Assembly: GCA_015057955.1 (NCBI GenBank)
Contig: SVDE01000010.1
Coordinates: 1-40,824, forward strand
DNA from: Lachnospiraceae bacterium
Lineage (GTDB): Bacteria; Bacillota; Clostridia; Lachnospirales; Lachnospiraceae
Direction: 5' to 3'
DNA length: 40,824 nucleotides
The position numbers and the translations under genes were made by a program. Below, piece by piece: positions 8,379 through 16,351 of this stretch. Every line of letters starts with the position of its first letter. Position 1 is the first letter of the stretch. The notes below the pieces were generated by a model that was not told where the DNA came from, searched no databases, and saw nothing but the letters and a program-made list of their open reading frames with translations.

Positions 8379-8612
8379 ATGAAAATGAACCGCGTAAAAA
8401 CAGACATACTGGTCATAGGCGGAGGAATGGCAGGGTGGATGGCATCTGCCCATGTCAAAGAGGCCGGCCTGGACGTGATAATTGTTGATAAAGGCTTCAT
8501 CGGAAAAGCGGGGCAGAGTCCATATGCTTCCAATCTGTATGCCTACGACCCTGCTGCGGGTAAGAGCGTGGATGAAGTCGTCAGTTTTGTTCACCATGGC
8601 GGAAGAGACTAA
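8379..8612 (+). pseudogene. Truncated FAD-binding flavoprotein (fumarate reductase-like N-terminus)
   Basis: The 77-residue frame starts like the flavoprotein subunit family of fumarate reductase and succinate dehydrogenase. It has a dinucleotide-binding motif VIGGGMAG at residues 13-20, an acidic end of strand 2 (IIVDKG), and the segment GKAGQSPYASN typical of FAD contacts. It then stops after FVHHGGRD, where family members continue for another 400 residues or more. The next gene on the opposite strand overlaps its stop by 4 bp, so the rest has been lost by deletion or replacement. A TATAAT at 8332-8337 may be its old promoter. Expression of a useful protein is unlikely. Confidence 0.75.
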
Positions 8613-9139
8613 GAAACCCGCCTGGCAGCGGCGTAGATCCCATAGCCGATAACTACTCCGAGCGTATTCATGATCAGGTCGTCAATATCTGAAGCTCTGG
8701 AAGCAAAGGGCAGTTGCAGGATCTCAATGCAGAATGATATAAATGCGCCGGCAGCGACCACCTTGCCGAAATTGTTCAGCTTTTTATATACGACCGGAAG
8801 TACGATCCCGCTTGGGATGAACATGGCTGTGTTCCCGACTACATTCCATATTATGTCCCGTGTGTTTCCATACTGGAACAGATGAACGAACGGGACAATG
8901 TTGATCCTGAACGGCCAGGCCGTCTCCGGATCAAATACCAGAGGCTGTATATGGCCTTCAGCCAATGCCCTGGGGAAGAATACAAAACGGATGATCACCG
9001 CAAGATTGACAAACATCAAAAGAAGGAGGGCTTCCCTCTTCCAGTTGATCTTCCTGTTTCTGATCCATACGAGGATCCTTACAAGCAGCCATATGGCCGC
9101 GAAAGCAATCTCTGCAGATAAAAAAGATATTTTTATCAC
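8609..9139 (-). CDS. VanZ family membrane protein
   Basis: The 176-residue protein has four to five membrane segments and the VanZ-family core: RINIVPFVHLFQY, then WNVVGNTAMFIPSG, then FCIEILQL and the DIDDLIMNTLGVVIGY motif near the C-terminus. VanZ-like proteins are linked to teicoplanin tolerance in enterococci, but most chromosomal copies have no known role. Translation appears to start at GTG 9139 preceded by a GAGG site. It is alone on its strand and its stop overlaps the end of the truncated flavoprotein, marking the junction of a rearrangement. Confidence 0.85.
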   Translation of the reverse strand: MIKISFLSAEIAFAAIWLLVRILVWIRNRKINWKREALLLLMFVNLAVIIRFVFFPRALAEGHIQPLVFDPETAWPFRINIVPFVHLFQYGNTRDIIWNVVGNTAMFIPSGIVLPVVYKKLNNFGKVVAAGAFISFCIEILQLPFASRASDIDDLIMNTLGVVIGYGIYAAARRVS

Positions 9140-9208
9140 TTTAAAACCTCAGATCCAAATTAATTTCAATCAGATTATATATCAAGAGTCCGATGAGAAA
9201 AACGGGCT

Positions 9209-9221
9209 CTTGTTGTATAAT
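9209..9221 (+). promoter_or_regulatory. CTTGTTGTATAAT promoter-like motif (copy 2)
   Basis: TATAAT lies at 9216-9221, 42 bp before the cardiolipin synthase ATG. The match to copy 1 extends upstream as CGGGCT and one base downstream as G, giving 19 of 20 identical bases. No standard -35 is seen at 17 bp. Confidence 0.6.
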
Positions 9222-9263
9222 GTAACTGATTTATACAGACCGCGATGAAAAGAGTGTGGGAAA

Positions 9264-10835
9264 ATGGAAAATAATGAAAATGTAGTCAGACTGGCGAAGC
9301 CTGTGAAAAAAGGGATCATACATCTGATATTCAGCCGGTTCTTTTTGACCGTGCTGCTCTTTGCGCTGCAGATTGCCATCGTGGTCTTATCGTATATCTT
9401 GCTCTTAGACAAACTCCCGATCCTGATACATATATATTGGGCATTGGCGTTTTTGATAGTGATATACCTCTTCAACAATAACATGGACGCATCGGCAAAG
9501 CTGACGTGGATGTTTGTCATATGTCTGGTGCCTTTAGTCGGCGCCATATTTCTGCTTTGGACCCAGTCAAATGTCGGATTCAAAAAAGTCAAGGCGTATT
9601 CTAAAAAGCAGATAGATAATACCTCAAATATGCTGGAACAGCCGGAGAATGTGCTGCAGGAGATCGCGCATGACGGATCCGGCACGGATGACCTTTGCAG
9701 ATATCTGAACCATACCGGATGTTTCCCGGTCTATGATAAAACTCAGGTGACCTATTTCCCGGTCGGTGAAAATAAGTTTGAAGCCATGCTCGAAGAACTT
9801 GAGAAAGCCGAAAAATACATCTTCATGGAGTACTTTATCGTTGAAGAAGGATACATGTGGGGCCGGGTTCTGGATATACTGATCCGAAAGGCAAGTCAGG
9901 GAGTCGAGGTTCGAGTCATGTATGACGGCATGTGCGAAATGTCCACACTTCGTACAGACTACTGGAAGCTCCTTGAAAAGCAGGGAATACATGCCAAGGC
10001 TTTCTCACCGATCATGCCTTTTGTATCCTCGCACTACAATTACCGCGATCATCGCAAGATCCTGGTGATAGACGGCAAAGTTGCATTCAATGGAGGAGTC
10101 AACCTGGCGGATGAATACATCAACCGCGTTGAAAGATTCGGACACTGGAAAGATACGGCAGTGATGCTCAAAGGTCCGGCAGTCAGGAGCTTTGTCCTGA
10201 TGTTCCTCCAGATGTGGTACATTGATGGCAATGTGGCGGATTATAAGACATGGTTGGATTGTCCTTGTGAAGATGCAGAAAACGCTTCCGGCTATGTCAT
10301 GCCGTATTGCGACAGTCCGCTGGATGAGTATAAAGCAGGTGAGTCAGTATATATTGATGTGCTGTACAGGGCAACAGATTATGTGCATATCATGACGCCA
10401 TATCTCATCCTTGACGGAGAACTCCAGACAGCACTCTGTTTTGCAGCACAAAGAGGGGTAGATGTCAAGATCATACTGCCCGGGATCCCGGACAAGAAAG
10501 TAGCATATGCGCTTGCAAAGTCACACTATAAAGTGCTGGTCGACGCAGGTGTGAAGATATATGAGTACACGCCGGGATTTGTCCATGCAAAAGTATTCGT
10601 GAGTGACGATATAAAGGCGATCGTCGGTACTATCAATCTGGATTACAGGAGCCTCTATCATCATTTCGAATGCGCTACGTATATGTATAAGACCGAGTGC
10701 ATAGGAGATATAGAGAATGACTTTCAGGATACGCTTTCAAAGTGCAGGGAAGTTAACAGGGAAAGCATAAAGAAAGAAAAAATATCATACAAGGCAGTAG
10801 GACTATTTGCCAAGATGATATCACCGCTGTTATGA
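9264..10835 (+). CDS. cls: Cardiolipin synthase (phospholipase D superfamily)
   Basis: The 523-residue protein has two N-terminal membrane segments (about 18-65), a short cytoplasmic-leaflet helix (about 70-95), and two phospholipase D catalytic motifs. HKD1 is H263-R-K265 with Asp270, and HKD2 is H441-A-K443 with Asp448. This is the layout of bacterial ClsA-type enzymes, which join two phosphatidylglycerols into cardiolipin and glycerol at the membrane. Length matches the family (about 480-520). It has its own upstream TATAAT motif and is followed 15 bp later by an acetyltransferase gene. Confidence 0.93.
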   Translation: MENNENVVRLAKPVKKGIIHLIFSRFFLTVLLFALQIAIVVLSYILLLDKLPILIHIYWALAFLIVIYLFNNNMDASAKLTWMFVICLVPLVGAIFLLWTQSNVGFKKVKAYSKKQIDNTSNMLEQPENVLQEIAHDGSGTDDLCRYLNHTGCFPVYDKTQVTYFPVGENKFEAMLEELEKAEKYIFMEYFIVEEGYMWGRVLDILIRKASQGVEVRVMYDGMCEMSTLRTDYWKLLEKQGIHAKAFSPIMPFVSSHYNYRDHRKILVIDGKVAFNGGVNLADEYINRVERFGHWKDTAVMLKGPAVRSFVLMFLQMWYIDGNVADYKTWLDCPCEDAENASGYVMPYCDSPLDEYKAGESVYIDVLYRATDYVHIMTPYLILDGELQTALCFAAQRGVDVKIILPGIPDKKVAYALAKSHYKVLVDAGVKIYEYTPGFVHAKVFVSDDIKAIVGTINLDYRSLYHHFECATYMYKTECIGDIENDFQDTLSKCREVNRESIKKEKISYKAVGLFAKMISPLL

Positions 10836-10850
10836 GCCACAGGGGTATTT

Positions 10851-11297
10851 ATGATTAAACTTAAAGAGATCACAGAAGAAAACTTTATTGATGCATTTAA
10901 TCTGAAATTGGGAGAGGGACAGGAAAAAAATGTTTCCCATCCCATCCGCAGCTTAGCCCAGGCCTATGTTTACCGGGAGCAGTGCCAGCCTTTTGGTATT
11001 TATCATGAAGATGAAATGGTTGGATATGTAATGGTGATCTACGACTATGATATTCCGGAATACGACATCTGGCACATGATGATCGATGTGTCCCAACAGG
11101 GAAAAGGTTATGGAAAAACTGCCCTTAAACTGGTAATGGACTACATTAAAACGAAACCGTTTGGCGGTTCGGACAAGGTAGCCCTTACATGCAACAGAAA
11201 TAACGCGGCAGCTTTAAAACTGTACCGCGAAATGGGATTTGCGGAAACCGGAGCGGAAGACGAAGATGAAATTGAATTGTCAATGACCATCGGGTGA
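10851..11297 (+). CDS. GNAT acetyltransferase, diamine acetyltransferase-like
   Basis: The 148-residue protein is a GNAT N-acetyltransferase. The acetyl-CoA loop QGKGYGK (83-89) follows the strand IWHMMIDV, and the last third has the conserved CNRNNAAALKLYREMGF block. The whole pattern resembles BltD/PaiA-type spermine and spermidine acetyltransferases, which inactivate polyamines using acetyl-CoA; substrate choice is inference. It starts 15 bp after the cardiolipin synthase stop with an AGGGGT site, so the two may be cotranscribed. Confidence 0.82.
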   Translation: MIKLKEITEENFIDAFNLKLGEGQEKNVSHPIRSLAQAYVYREQCQPFGIYHEDEMVGYVMVIYDYDIPEYDIWHMMIDVSQQGKGYGKTALKLVMDYIKTKPFGGSDKVALTCNRNNAAALKLYREMGFAETGAEDEDEIELSMTIG

Positions 11298-11305
11298 ACT
11301 GTGGT

Positions 11306-11420
11306 CAGTCATCCCTTTCTGCTTCAAAATCCAGGATATCTCCGGTGGCGGGATCTATGTCATAACTGTATTCGGTATCATTGATACATTCCTCCTGATC
11401 GGTCATGATGCCGCGGTTAC
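11306..11420 (-). pseudogene. PepSY-domain C-terminal remnant
   Basis: Read on the minus strand, the segment gives EYSYDIDPATG, the typical C-terminal strand and turn of a PepSY domain. After a one-base frame change near 11340 it continues as ILDFEAERDD and a stop at 11306-11308. Full PepSY proteins of this type are secreted and carry several such domains. Nothing recognisable lies further upstream, so only a scrap is left. It occupies part of the 250-bp gap between the acetyltransferase and the next gene. Confidence 0.5.
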
Positions 11421-11548
11421 ATGTATCCCGCTGCCGTTTACACGATAACAACACGCAGCTGCTCTGTCAACATACACGTAATATAAGCAGCTGGCAGTCT
11501 GACAGAGTTTATGATATCTTTGACCTGATAAAGGAGATGAAAGAAAAG

Positions 11549-12034
11549 ATGAACTACCGTTTTATGGAACTTGTTGAAAAGGAAAATGGCTTCGAATTCT
11601 ATCAGGCTTTTCGTGATGAAGTAGACTGTGTCATGGGAGGCAAGGACGGTACATTCTGGTTTGCTGTTCTGCAGGATCAATCCGTTAAGGAAACATATAT
11701 CGGACAGTTAAAGGACGGTAAATGGACTGACCGGAAGATCAAAGGCAAGGGAAAGAAGAAAAGCGAAACGGAGATGCCTGCGGGGAGCACGATAAAACGC
11801 ATAGAGGAAAGAGCTTTCTTCATGCAGGATGAAGAGTGGGTGAAGGGCAGAAAGCCAAAGCTCATTGAAGATGCTCATCCACATTATCACTATGTCTATG
11901 GCTTTGGAGATAAGGCACTGGACGTGTCAGAAGCTTACGGAGTGAGCATCGCGTACTCGGATCTTAAAGATACGGCGGCAGGTTTTCACCTGAGGTATCT
12001 TTATACAGGAGAAGAGGTAGATCTTCCGGAGTGA
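11549..12034 (+). CDS. Protein of unknown function
   Basis: The 161-residue soluble protein is not one I recognise. It has a Lys/Gly-rich central turn (KGKGKKKSETEM), a His-rich stretch HPHYHYVYGFG, and a strand-rich C-terminus ending LYTGEEVDLPE. There is no signal peptide or membrane segment. I chose ATG 11549, with the site AAGGAG at 11531-11536. The frame is open for 48 more codons upstream, but that part has poor coding character and overlaps the PepSY remnant; the ATG at 11537 directly abuts the ribosome site. It ends 2 bp before the convergent broken glycosyltransferase. Confidence 0.6.
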   Translation: MNYRFMELVEKENGFEFYQAFRDEVDCVMGGKDGTFWFAVLQDQSVKETYIGQLKDGKWTDRKIKGKGKKKSETEMPAGSTIKRIEERAFFMQDEEWVKGRKPKLIEDAHPHYHYVYGFGDKALDVSEAYGVSIAYSDLKDTAAGFHLRYLYTGEEVDLPE

Positions 12035-12036
12035 TC

Positions 12037-12932
12037 TTAATGTCTGAAAGCCTTGATGACAGCTGTGAAAACTCCCGGGAAATAATACCACAATTTAAAA
12101 GCCATCTCCCGCTTGAGAGAGGCGCCTTCCAGCATTATCTTTTCATTTTTGAGCATATTCTTGAGCTCATTCATTTTATGTCGTCCATTTGGAGTTCTTG
12201 AAAGGACTTCTGCATATTTCAAAACGCTGAATGCCAGATTGTTCTTTTCGATGCCAAGCATTTCAAGATGGTGCTCTTTGATATATTCATATCTTTTCTT
12301 TCGTTGTACATAAATCCATTTATCAAAACTCTTATCGGCATTTGCCCGGGATGTAATGGATCCGGCATTATCTATCAATTCATGTATGACGGCATCATCT
12401 TCCAATATATCTCCCACCGGAAACCGGATGTTATTCCACAGTGATCTATGATAGATCTTATTCCAGGCATAAACGGCTATGTCTCCGGTAAGTCGCAGTC
12501 TTAATATGTCAGACGACGGATAAATACCGACTTCTGTCAGTGAGGCATGTATATATCCTTCTTTGGAATCACCCGCAGTATAGCACAGATCAAATATTGC
12601 CATCCGGGCACCGGTATCAGTAACTGTTTCGTATGCTTTCCGGCAGAAATCCTCATGGACCCAATCATCGCTGTCAACAAACATTATCCATTCGCCTCTG
12701 GCAATATCCAGACCGACGTTCCGGGCGGCACTGAGACCTTGATTGTTTTGATACCTGTAATAATACGGCTGTCTTTTTCCACATACTCTTCACATATTGT
12801 TGTTTCAGCTTCATTACCGCCATCATTTACAAGGATCAGTTCAAAATCAGTAAAAGTCTGGCCCAGAATACTGTCCAGACAGCGCCTGAGTTACTTTTCC
12901 ACATGATATATGGGAACAATGATAGATATCAT
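12037..12932 (-). pseudogene. Family 2 glycosyltransferase, broken by a stop codon and a frameshift
   Basis: The reading starts at ATG 12932 after an AGGAG site with MISIIVPIYHVEK, a classic GT-A start. It then meets TAA at 12891-12893, where a Tyr codon is expected before LRRCLDSILGQTF. The frame stays readable through FELILVNDGG and EEYVEKDSRI, then changes by one base near 12758-12766 and goes on as YQNNQGLSAARNVGLDIA. The DxD-type motif FVDSDDW and a 215-residue C-terminal part follow, ending at 12037. An intact protein would be about 295 residues and would add a sugar to a cell-surface polymer. A TATAAT on the minus strand near 12970 may be its old promoter. Two independent lesions suggest long-standing inactivation, unless either is a sequencing error. 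Confidence 0.85.
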
Positions 12933-13055
12933 GTCATCTCCTGATAATAAATACAATCTTCCAAGCTGATTATAGCATATCGCAGTCATTGCATTAAGTG
13001 TTACAATCCGAATATTTCCATCATAACGGATGATGGAAATGGTAAGACCATGATT

Positions 13056-13068
13056 CTTGTTGTATAAT
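13056..13068 (+). promoter_or_regulatory. CTTGTTGTATAAT promoter-like motif (copy 3)
   Basis: TATAAT lies at 13063-13068, 40 bp before the aldo/keto reductase ATG, preceded by the same CTTGTTG as copies 2 and 4. No -35 consensus is found at the usual distance. Confidence 0.6.
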
Positions 13069-13107
13069 AAAAAAATTAGATCTAGACCGATCACGAGGAG
13101 GGTAAAA

Positions 13108-14241
13108 ATGATATACAGAGATTTTCAAGGGATAAAGCTTTCGGCACTGGGTTTTGGATCAATGCGGCTTCCGGTAATTGATGGAGATGACAGCCGGATA
13201 GATGAGGCTGCGGCACTTCGTATGGTTGATACAGCTATGAAGAGCGGTATCAATTATTACGACACAGCCTGGGGATATCACGGAGAAAACTCTGAACCGC
13301 TGATGGGAAAGGCACTTTCCCGTTATCCCAGAGAGAGCTTTTATGTAGCAACAAAGTTTCCGGGTTATGATCCGCACAACTGGAGAAAAGTCAAAGAGAT
13401 ATTTGAAAGCCAGCTTGAGAAGCTGGGAGTAGACTATTTCGATTTCTATCTCTTCCACAATGTATGTGAAATGAACATAGATGCCTACCTGAATGATGAA
13501 AAATACGGCATTTATACATATCTCATGGAGCAGAAGAAGAATGGCCGGATAAAGCATCTGGGATTCTCCTGCCATGGAAAACTGGATGTGCTCAAGCGTT
13601 TCCTGGATGCTTACGGAAAGGACATGGAATTCTGCCAGCTGCAGATAAACTTCCTCGACTGGACATTCCAGGGTGCAAAAGAAAAGGTAGACCTTCTGAA
13701 TGAATGGAAGATTCCTGTATGGGTAATGGAACCGCTGCGCGGAGGAAAACTTGCCAGACTTGCTCCGGAATACGAAGAGCAGCTGAAGGCACTGCGCCCG
13801 GACGAAGAGATACCGGCATGGTCTTTCAGATTCCTGCAGAGCATTCCAACTGTGACCATGATCCTCTCCGGCATGTCAGATGAAAAACAGCTTGAGGATA
13901 ATCTGAAGACATTTGAAACAGACAGAAAGCTGAACGATGAGGAAATGAAGGTGCTGATGGGGATCGCTGACAAGATGCTCTCAGCAGGCACTGTCCCGTG
14001 CACGGCATGCCATTACTGCGTGAGCCATTGTCCTCAGGGACTGGATATTCCTAACCTTATCTCTCTGTACAATGAGCATGTTTATACAGGCGGAGGATTC
14101 CTTGCGCCAATGGCGATCGGTGCGCTTCCGATCGACAAGAGACCGCAGTCCTGCCTGCATTGCAGAAGCTGTGAGCAGGTATGCCCTCAGCAGATAAAGA
14201 TATCAGAGATCATGGAAGATTTTTCAGCTAAACTTGGCTGA
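13108..14241 (+). CDS. Aldo/keto reductase with C-terminal ferredoxin-like Fe-S domain
   Basis: The 377-residue protein joins an AKR barrel (about 1-280) to a 4Fe-4S tail. The AKR tetrad is visible as Asp52, Tyr57, Lys83 and His117. The tail has two Cys clusters, CTACHYCVSHC from residue 298 and CLHCRSCEQVCPQ further on, enough for two 4Fe-4S centres. Such proteins are common in anaerobes and may use ferredoxin-type electrons rather than, or besides, NAD(P)H; substrates are unknown. The start is ATG 13108, with the site GAGGAGGG five bases upstream. A terminator follows, so this is a single-gene unit. A paralogue with the same layout lies at 17575-18726. Confidence 0.88.
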   Translation: MIYRDFQGIKLSALGFGSMRLPVIDGDDSRIDEAAALRMVDTAMKSGINYYDTAWGYHGENSEPLMGKALSRYPRESFYVATKFPGYDPHNWRKVKEIFESQLEKLGVDYFDFYLFHNVCEMNIDAYLNDEKYGIYTYLMEQKKNGRIKHLGFSCHGKLDVLKRFLDAYGKDMEFCQLQINFLDWTFQGAKEKVDLLNEWKIPVWVMEPLRGGKLARLAPEYEEQLKALRPDEEIPAWSFRFLQSIPTVTMILSGMSDEKQLEDNLKTFETDRKLNDEEMKVLMGIADKMLSAGTVPCTACHYCVSHCPQGLDIPNLISLYNEHVYTGGGFLAPMAIGALPIDKRPQSCLHCRSCEQVCPQQIKISEIMEDFSAKLG

Positions 14242-14265
14242 ATATAAACACAGTTGATCATAGCG

Positions 14266-14304
14266 ACCCCTGAATGCAGTGTTTAGACCGCGTTCAGGGG
14301 TTTT
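14266..14304 (+). terminator. Rho-independent terminator after the aldo/keto reductase
   Basis: The stem ACCCCTGAATGC pairs with GCGTTCAGGGGT (one T-G pair) across a 12-base loop and is followed by TTTTGG. It begins about 25 bp after the stop codon. Confidence 0.8.
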
Positions 14305-14320
14305 GGATTATTTGAAATAC

Positions 14321-14339
14321 ATGACACGTATCGTGTCAT
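14321..14339. promoter_or_regulatory. Operator-like palindrome ATGACACG-TAT-CGTGTCAT
   Basis: Eight-base arms are perfectly complementary around three bases, a size and shape typical of a TetR-type operator. A shorter related dyad, ATGAC-CTAT-GTCAT (14393-14406), lies 20 bp before the ATG of the PAP2 gene. Together they suggest repressor binding ahead of the PAP2/XRE pair. No TetR gene is in the window. Confidence 0.5.
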
Positions 14340-14426
14340 TGATGTGACTGAAAGATTCTTTTGGATTTCCGCATCTAATGATACTTTCAATATGACCTAT
14401 GTCATGATGGAAAGGTAAGTTGTGGA

Positions 14427-15122
14427 ATGAAATGGAAAAAGGATATGATCGCAGGTCTCGGACTGCTGGCTGTATTTGCAGTGTGGACTATTCTGATCAG
14501 GTTTGTTGACGTAAAGGCGGCTGGACCTGTGGGAACGTCAGTCGGATTTGCTTATTTTAATGTGTGGTTTCATCAGCTGACAGGTGTGCACATGACGCTG
14601 TATACGATCACGGACTGGTTAGGGCTTGTACCCGTGACCGTCTGTGTTTGTTTTGGAGTTATTGGGTTTATTCAGTTGATAAAAAGAAGAAAATTGTTCC
14701 GTGTTGATACGGATATCCTTCTTTTAGGCGTGTATTATGTACTGGTTATCCTGGGATACTTGATCTTTGAGATGATACCGGTAAATTACCGCCCGGTATT
14801 GATAGATGGTTATTTAGAAGCTTCATATCCTTCTTCAACAACACTTTTGACCTTAAGTGTGATGCCGACATTTGTATTTCAGATCAGCAGGAGGGCAAGA
14901 TATCCATTGATCAGAAAGGCTTTGTCAGCAGCTGCAGCCGCGTTTTCAGCTTTTATGGTCATCGGAAGGCTGATCTCAGGAGTGCATTGGGTTACAGATA
15001 TCATTGGATCTGTTATATTGAGTACGGGTTTATTCCTGCTGTACCGGTCAGCAGTATCAGCAGCAGATAAAAAGACGAATGAGGAATACACATGGAATTC
15101 AGTGAAAAACTGCAGGAACTGA
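14427..15122 (+). CDS. PAP2-family membrane phosphatase
   Basis: The 231-residue protein has about six membrane segments and the PAP2 phosphatase signatures in degenerate form. YPSSTT (near residue 136) stands for the PSGH motif, and GRLISGVHWVTDIIGS near the C-terminus holds the catalytic His and Asp. Family members remove phosphate from phosphatidic acid, undecaprenyl pyrophosphate or related lipids at the outer face of the membrane. The PSSTT form lacks the usual His of motif 2, so activity is less sure. It overlaps the next gene by 31 bp, so the two are cotranscribed. Confidence 0.8.
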   Translation: MKWKKDMIAGLGLLAVFAVWTILIRFVDVKAAGPVGTSVGFAYFNVWFHQLTGVHMTLYTITDWLGLVPVTVCVCFGVIGFIQLIKRRKLFRVDTDILLLGVYYVLVILGYLIFEMIPVNYRPVLIDGYLEASYPSSTTLLTLSVMPTFVFQISRRARYPLIRKALSAAAAAFSAFMVIGRLISGVHWVTDIIGSVILSTGLFLLYRSAVSAADKKTNEEYTWNSVKNCRN

Positions 15123-15694
15123 GAAAAAACAGAGGACTTACACAGGAAGAACTTGCTGAAGCTCTGTTTGTATCCCGGACGGCTGTTTCTAAATGGGAAT
15201 CCGGCAGGGGATATCCCAATATTGATTCCCTTAAAGAACTCGCCGATTTCTTTTCCGTATCGATCGATGAGCTGATCCGTCCGGAGGAGATCCTGTCCGC
15301 AGCAGAAAAGGATAAAAAGGAATACATAAGCAGAAATACTTCATTTATATGCGGAATGCTGGATATCATTCCGGTTTTGCTGCTTTTTATACCGGTATTT
15401 GGAAACAGGACAGAGTCGGCAGGAACAGTGCCTTTGTCAGGCTTGACAAATATTGCGCCATGGATAGTAACAGTGTTTCTGATACTGATCATCATCACTG
15501 TGCTGAATGGTATATGCGGAGTTATCATCAGCCACCTGGGCAAGCCTCTGTGGGACCGGCACAGGCTGATCACAGGCATGGCGCTGTCGATCATCAGTTC
15601 CGCAGTTTTTATTGTAACAAGACAGCCGTATGCAGGGATCATCTGCTTTATCATATTGGTCATAAAGGGCATTCTGCTGATAAGGACTAAATAA
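15092..15694 (+). CDS. XRE-family regulator with membrane-spanning C-terminus
   Basis: The 200-residue protein has an N-terminal Cro/CI-type helix-turn-helix (about 5-60; QEELAEALFVSRTAVSKWESGRGYP region), a charged linker and three to four C-terminal membrane segments (about 88-105, 125-150, 165-198). Membrane-tethered XRE regulators are frequent in Firmicutes and may sense envelope state. It starts within the end of the PAP2 gene, which it probably regulates or serves. A GNAT gene follows 13 bp later. Confidence 0.88.
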   Translation: MEFSEKLQELRKNRGLTQEELAEALFVSRTAVSKWESGRGYPNIDSLKELADFFSVSIDELIRPEEILSAAEKDKKEYISRNTSFICGMLDIIPVLLLFIPVFGNRTESAGTVPLSGLTNIAPWIVTVFLILIIITVLNGICGVIISHLGKPLWDRHRLITGMALSIISSAVFIVTRQPYAGIICFIILVIKGILLIRTK

Positions 15695-15707
15695 AAAGAG
15701 GAAAAAG

Positions 15708-16337
15708 ATGAATACTAATGATTACAGGATCCGTCCGGAAAAAACTGAAGATCACAGAGCAGTTGAAAACCTTGTCAGGGAATCGTTCTGGAATGTATAC
15801 CGTCCCGGATGCAGCGAACATTATGTGATCCATGTTCTGCGGGATGACCCGGCATTTGTTAAGGAACTGGATCTCGTCATGGAAAAAGATGGTGTCCTGA
15901 TCGGGCAGAACATGTTCATGAGAACGATAATAGAGGCTGATGACGGCCGGGAAATACCGGTACTCACAATGGGACCGATAGGCATCATCCCTGAACTGAA
16001 GCGGAAGGGTTATGGGAAAGCCCTGCTTGACCATTCGCTGGAAAAAGCAACTGAAATGGGCTTCGGAGCGGTTCTTTTTGAAGGAAATATCAAGTTTTAC
16101 GGTAAAAGCGGATTTGACTATGCAGGCAGGTTCGGCATAAAGTATCATGACCTGCCGGATGATGCTGATGCGTCATTTTTCCTCTGCAAAGAACTGATCC
16201 CCGGGTATCTTGATAATGTTACAGGCATTTATCAGACACCCCGGGGATATTATGTTAATGATGCGGAAGTTGACGAGTTTGATAAAGGATTCCCGCCAAA
16301 GGAGAAACTGAAGCTTCCGGGTCAGATATTTGGCTGA
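15708..16337 (+). CDS. GNAT-family N-acetyltransferase
   Basis: The 209-residue protein has a GNAT core in its first two thirds, with the strand MGPIGIIPELK and acetyl-CoA loop KRKGYGK (98-104), then GFGAVLFEGNIKFYGKSGF as the late conserved block. It resembles YhbS-type predicted acetyltransferases. The C-terminal 60 residues form an extra strand-rich part found in that subgroup. The substrate is unknown. It follows the XRE gene after 13 bp and ends 14 bp before a convergent gene. Confidence 0.85.
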   Translation: MNTNDYRIRPEKTEDHRAVENLVRESFWNVYRPGCSEHYVIHVLRDDPAFVKELDLVMEKDGVLIGQNMFMRTIIEADDGREIPVLTMGPIGIIPELKRKGYGKALLDHSLEKATEMGFGAVLFEGNIKFYGKSGFDYAGRFGIKYHDLPDDADASFFLCKELIPGYLDNVTGIYQTPRGYYVNDAEVDEFDKGFPPKEKLKLPGQIFG

Positions 16338-16351
16338 GATTTATTTAAGGG

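Noticed and set aside
11405-11548. 48-codon upstream extension of the gene at 11549
   Set aside because: No ribosome site, poor coding character, and overlap with the PepSY remnant on the other strand.
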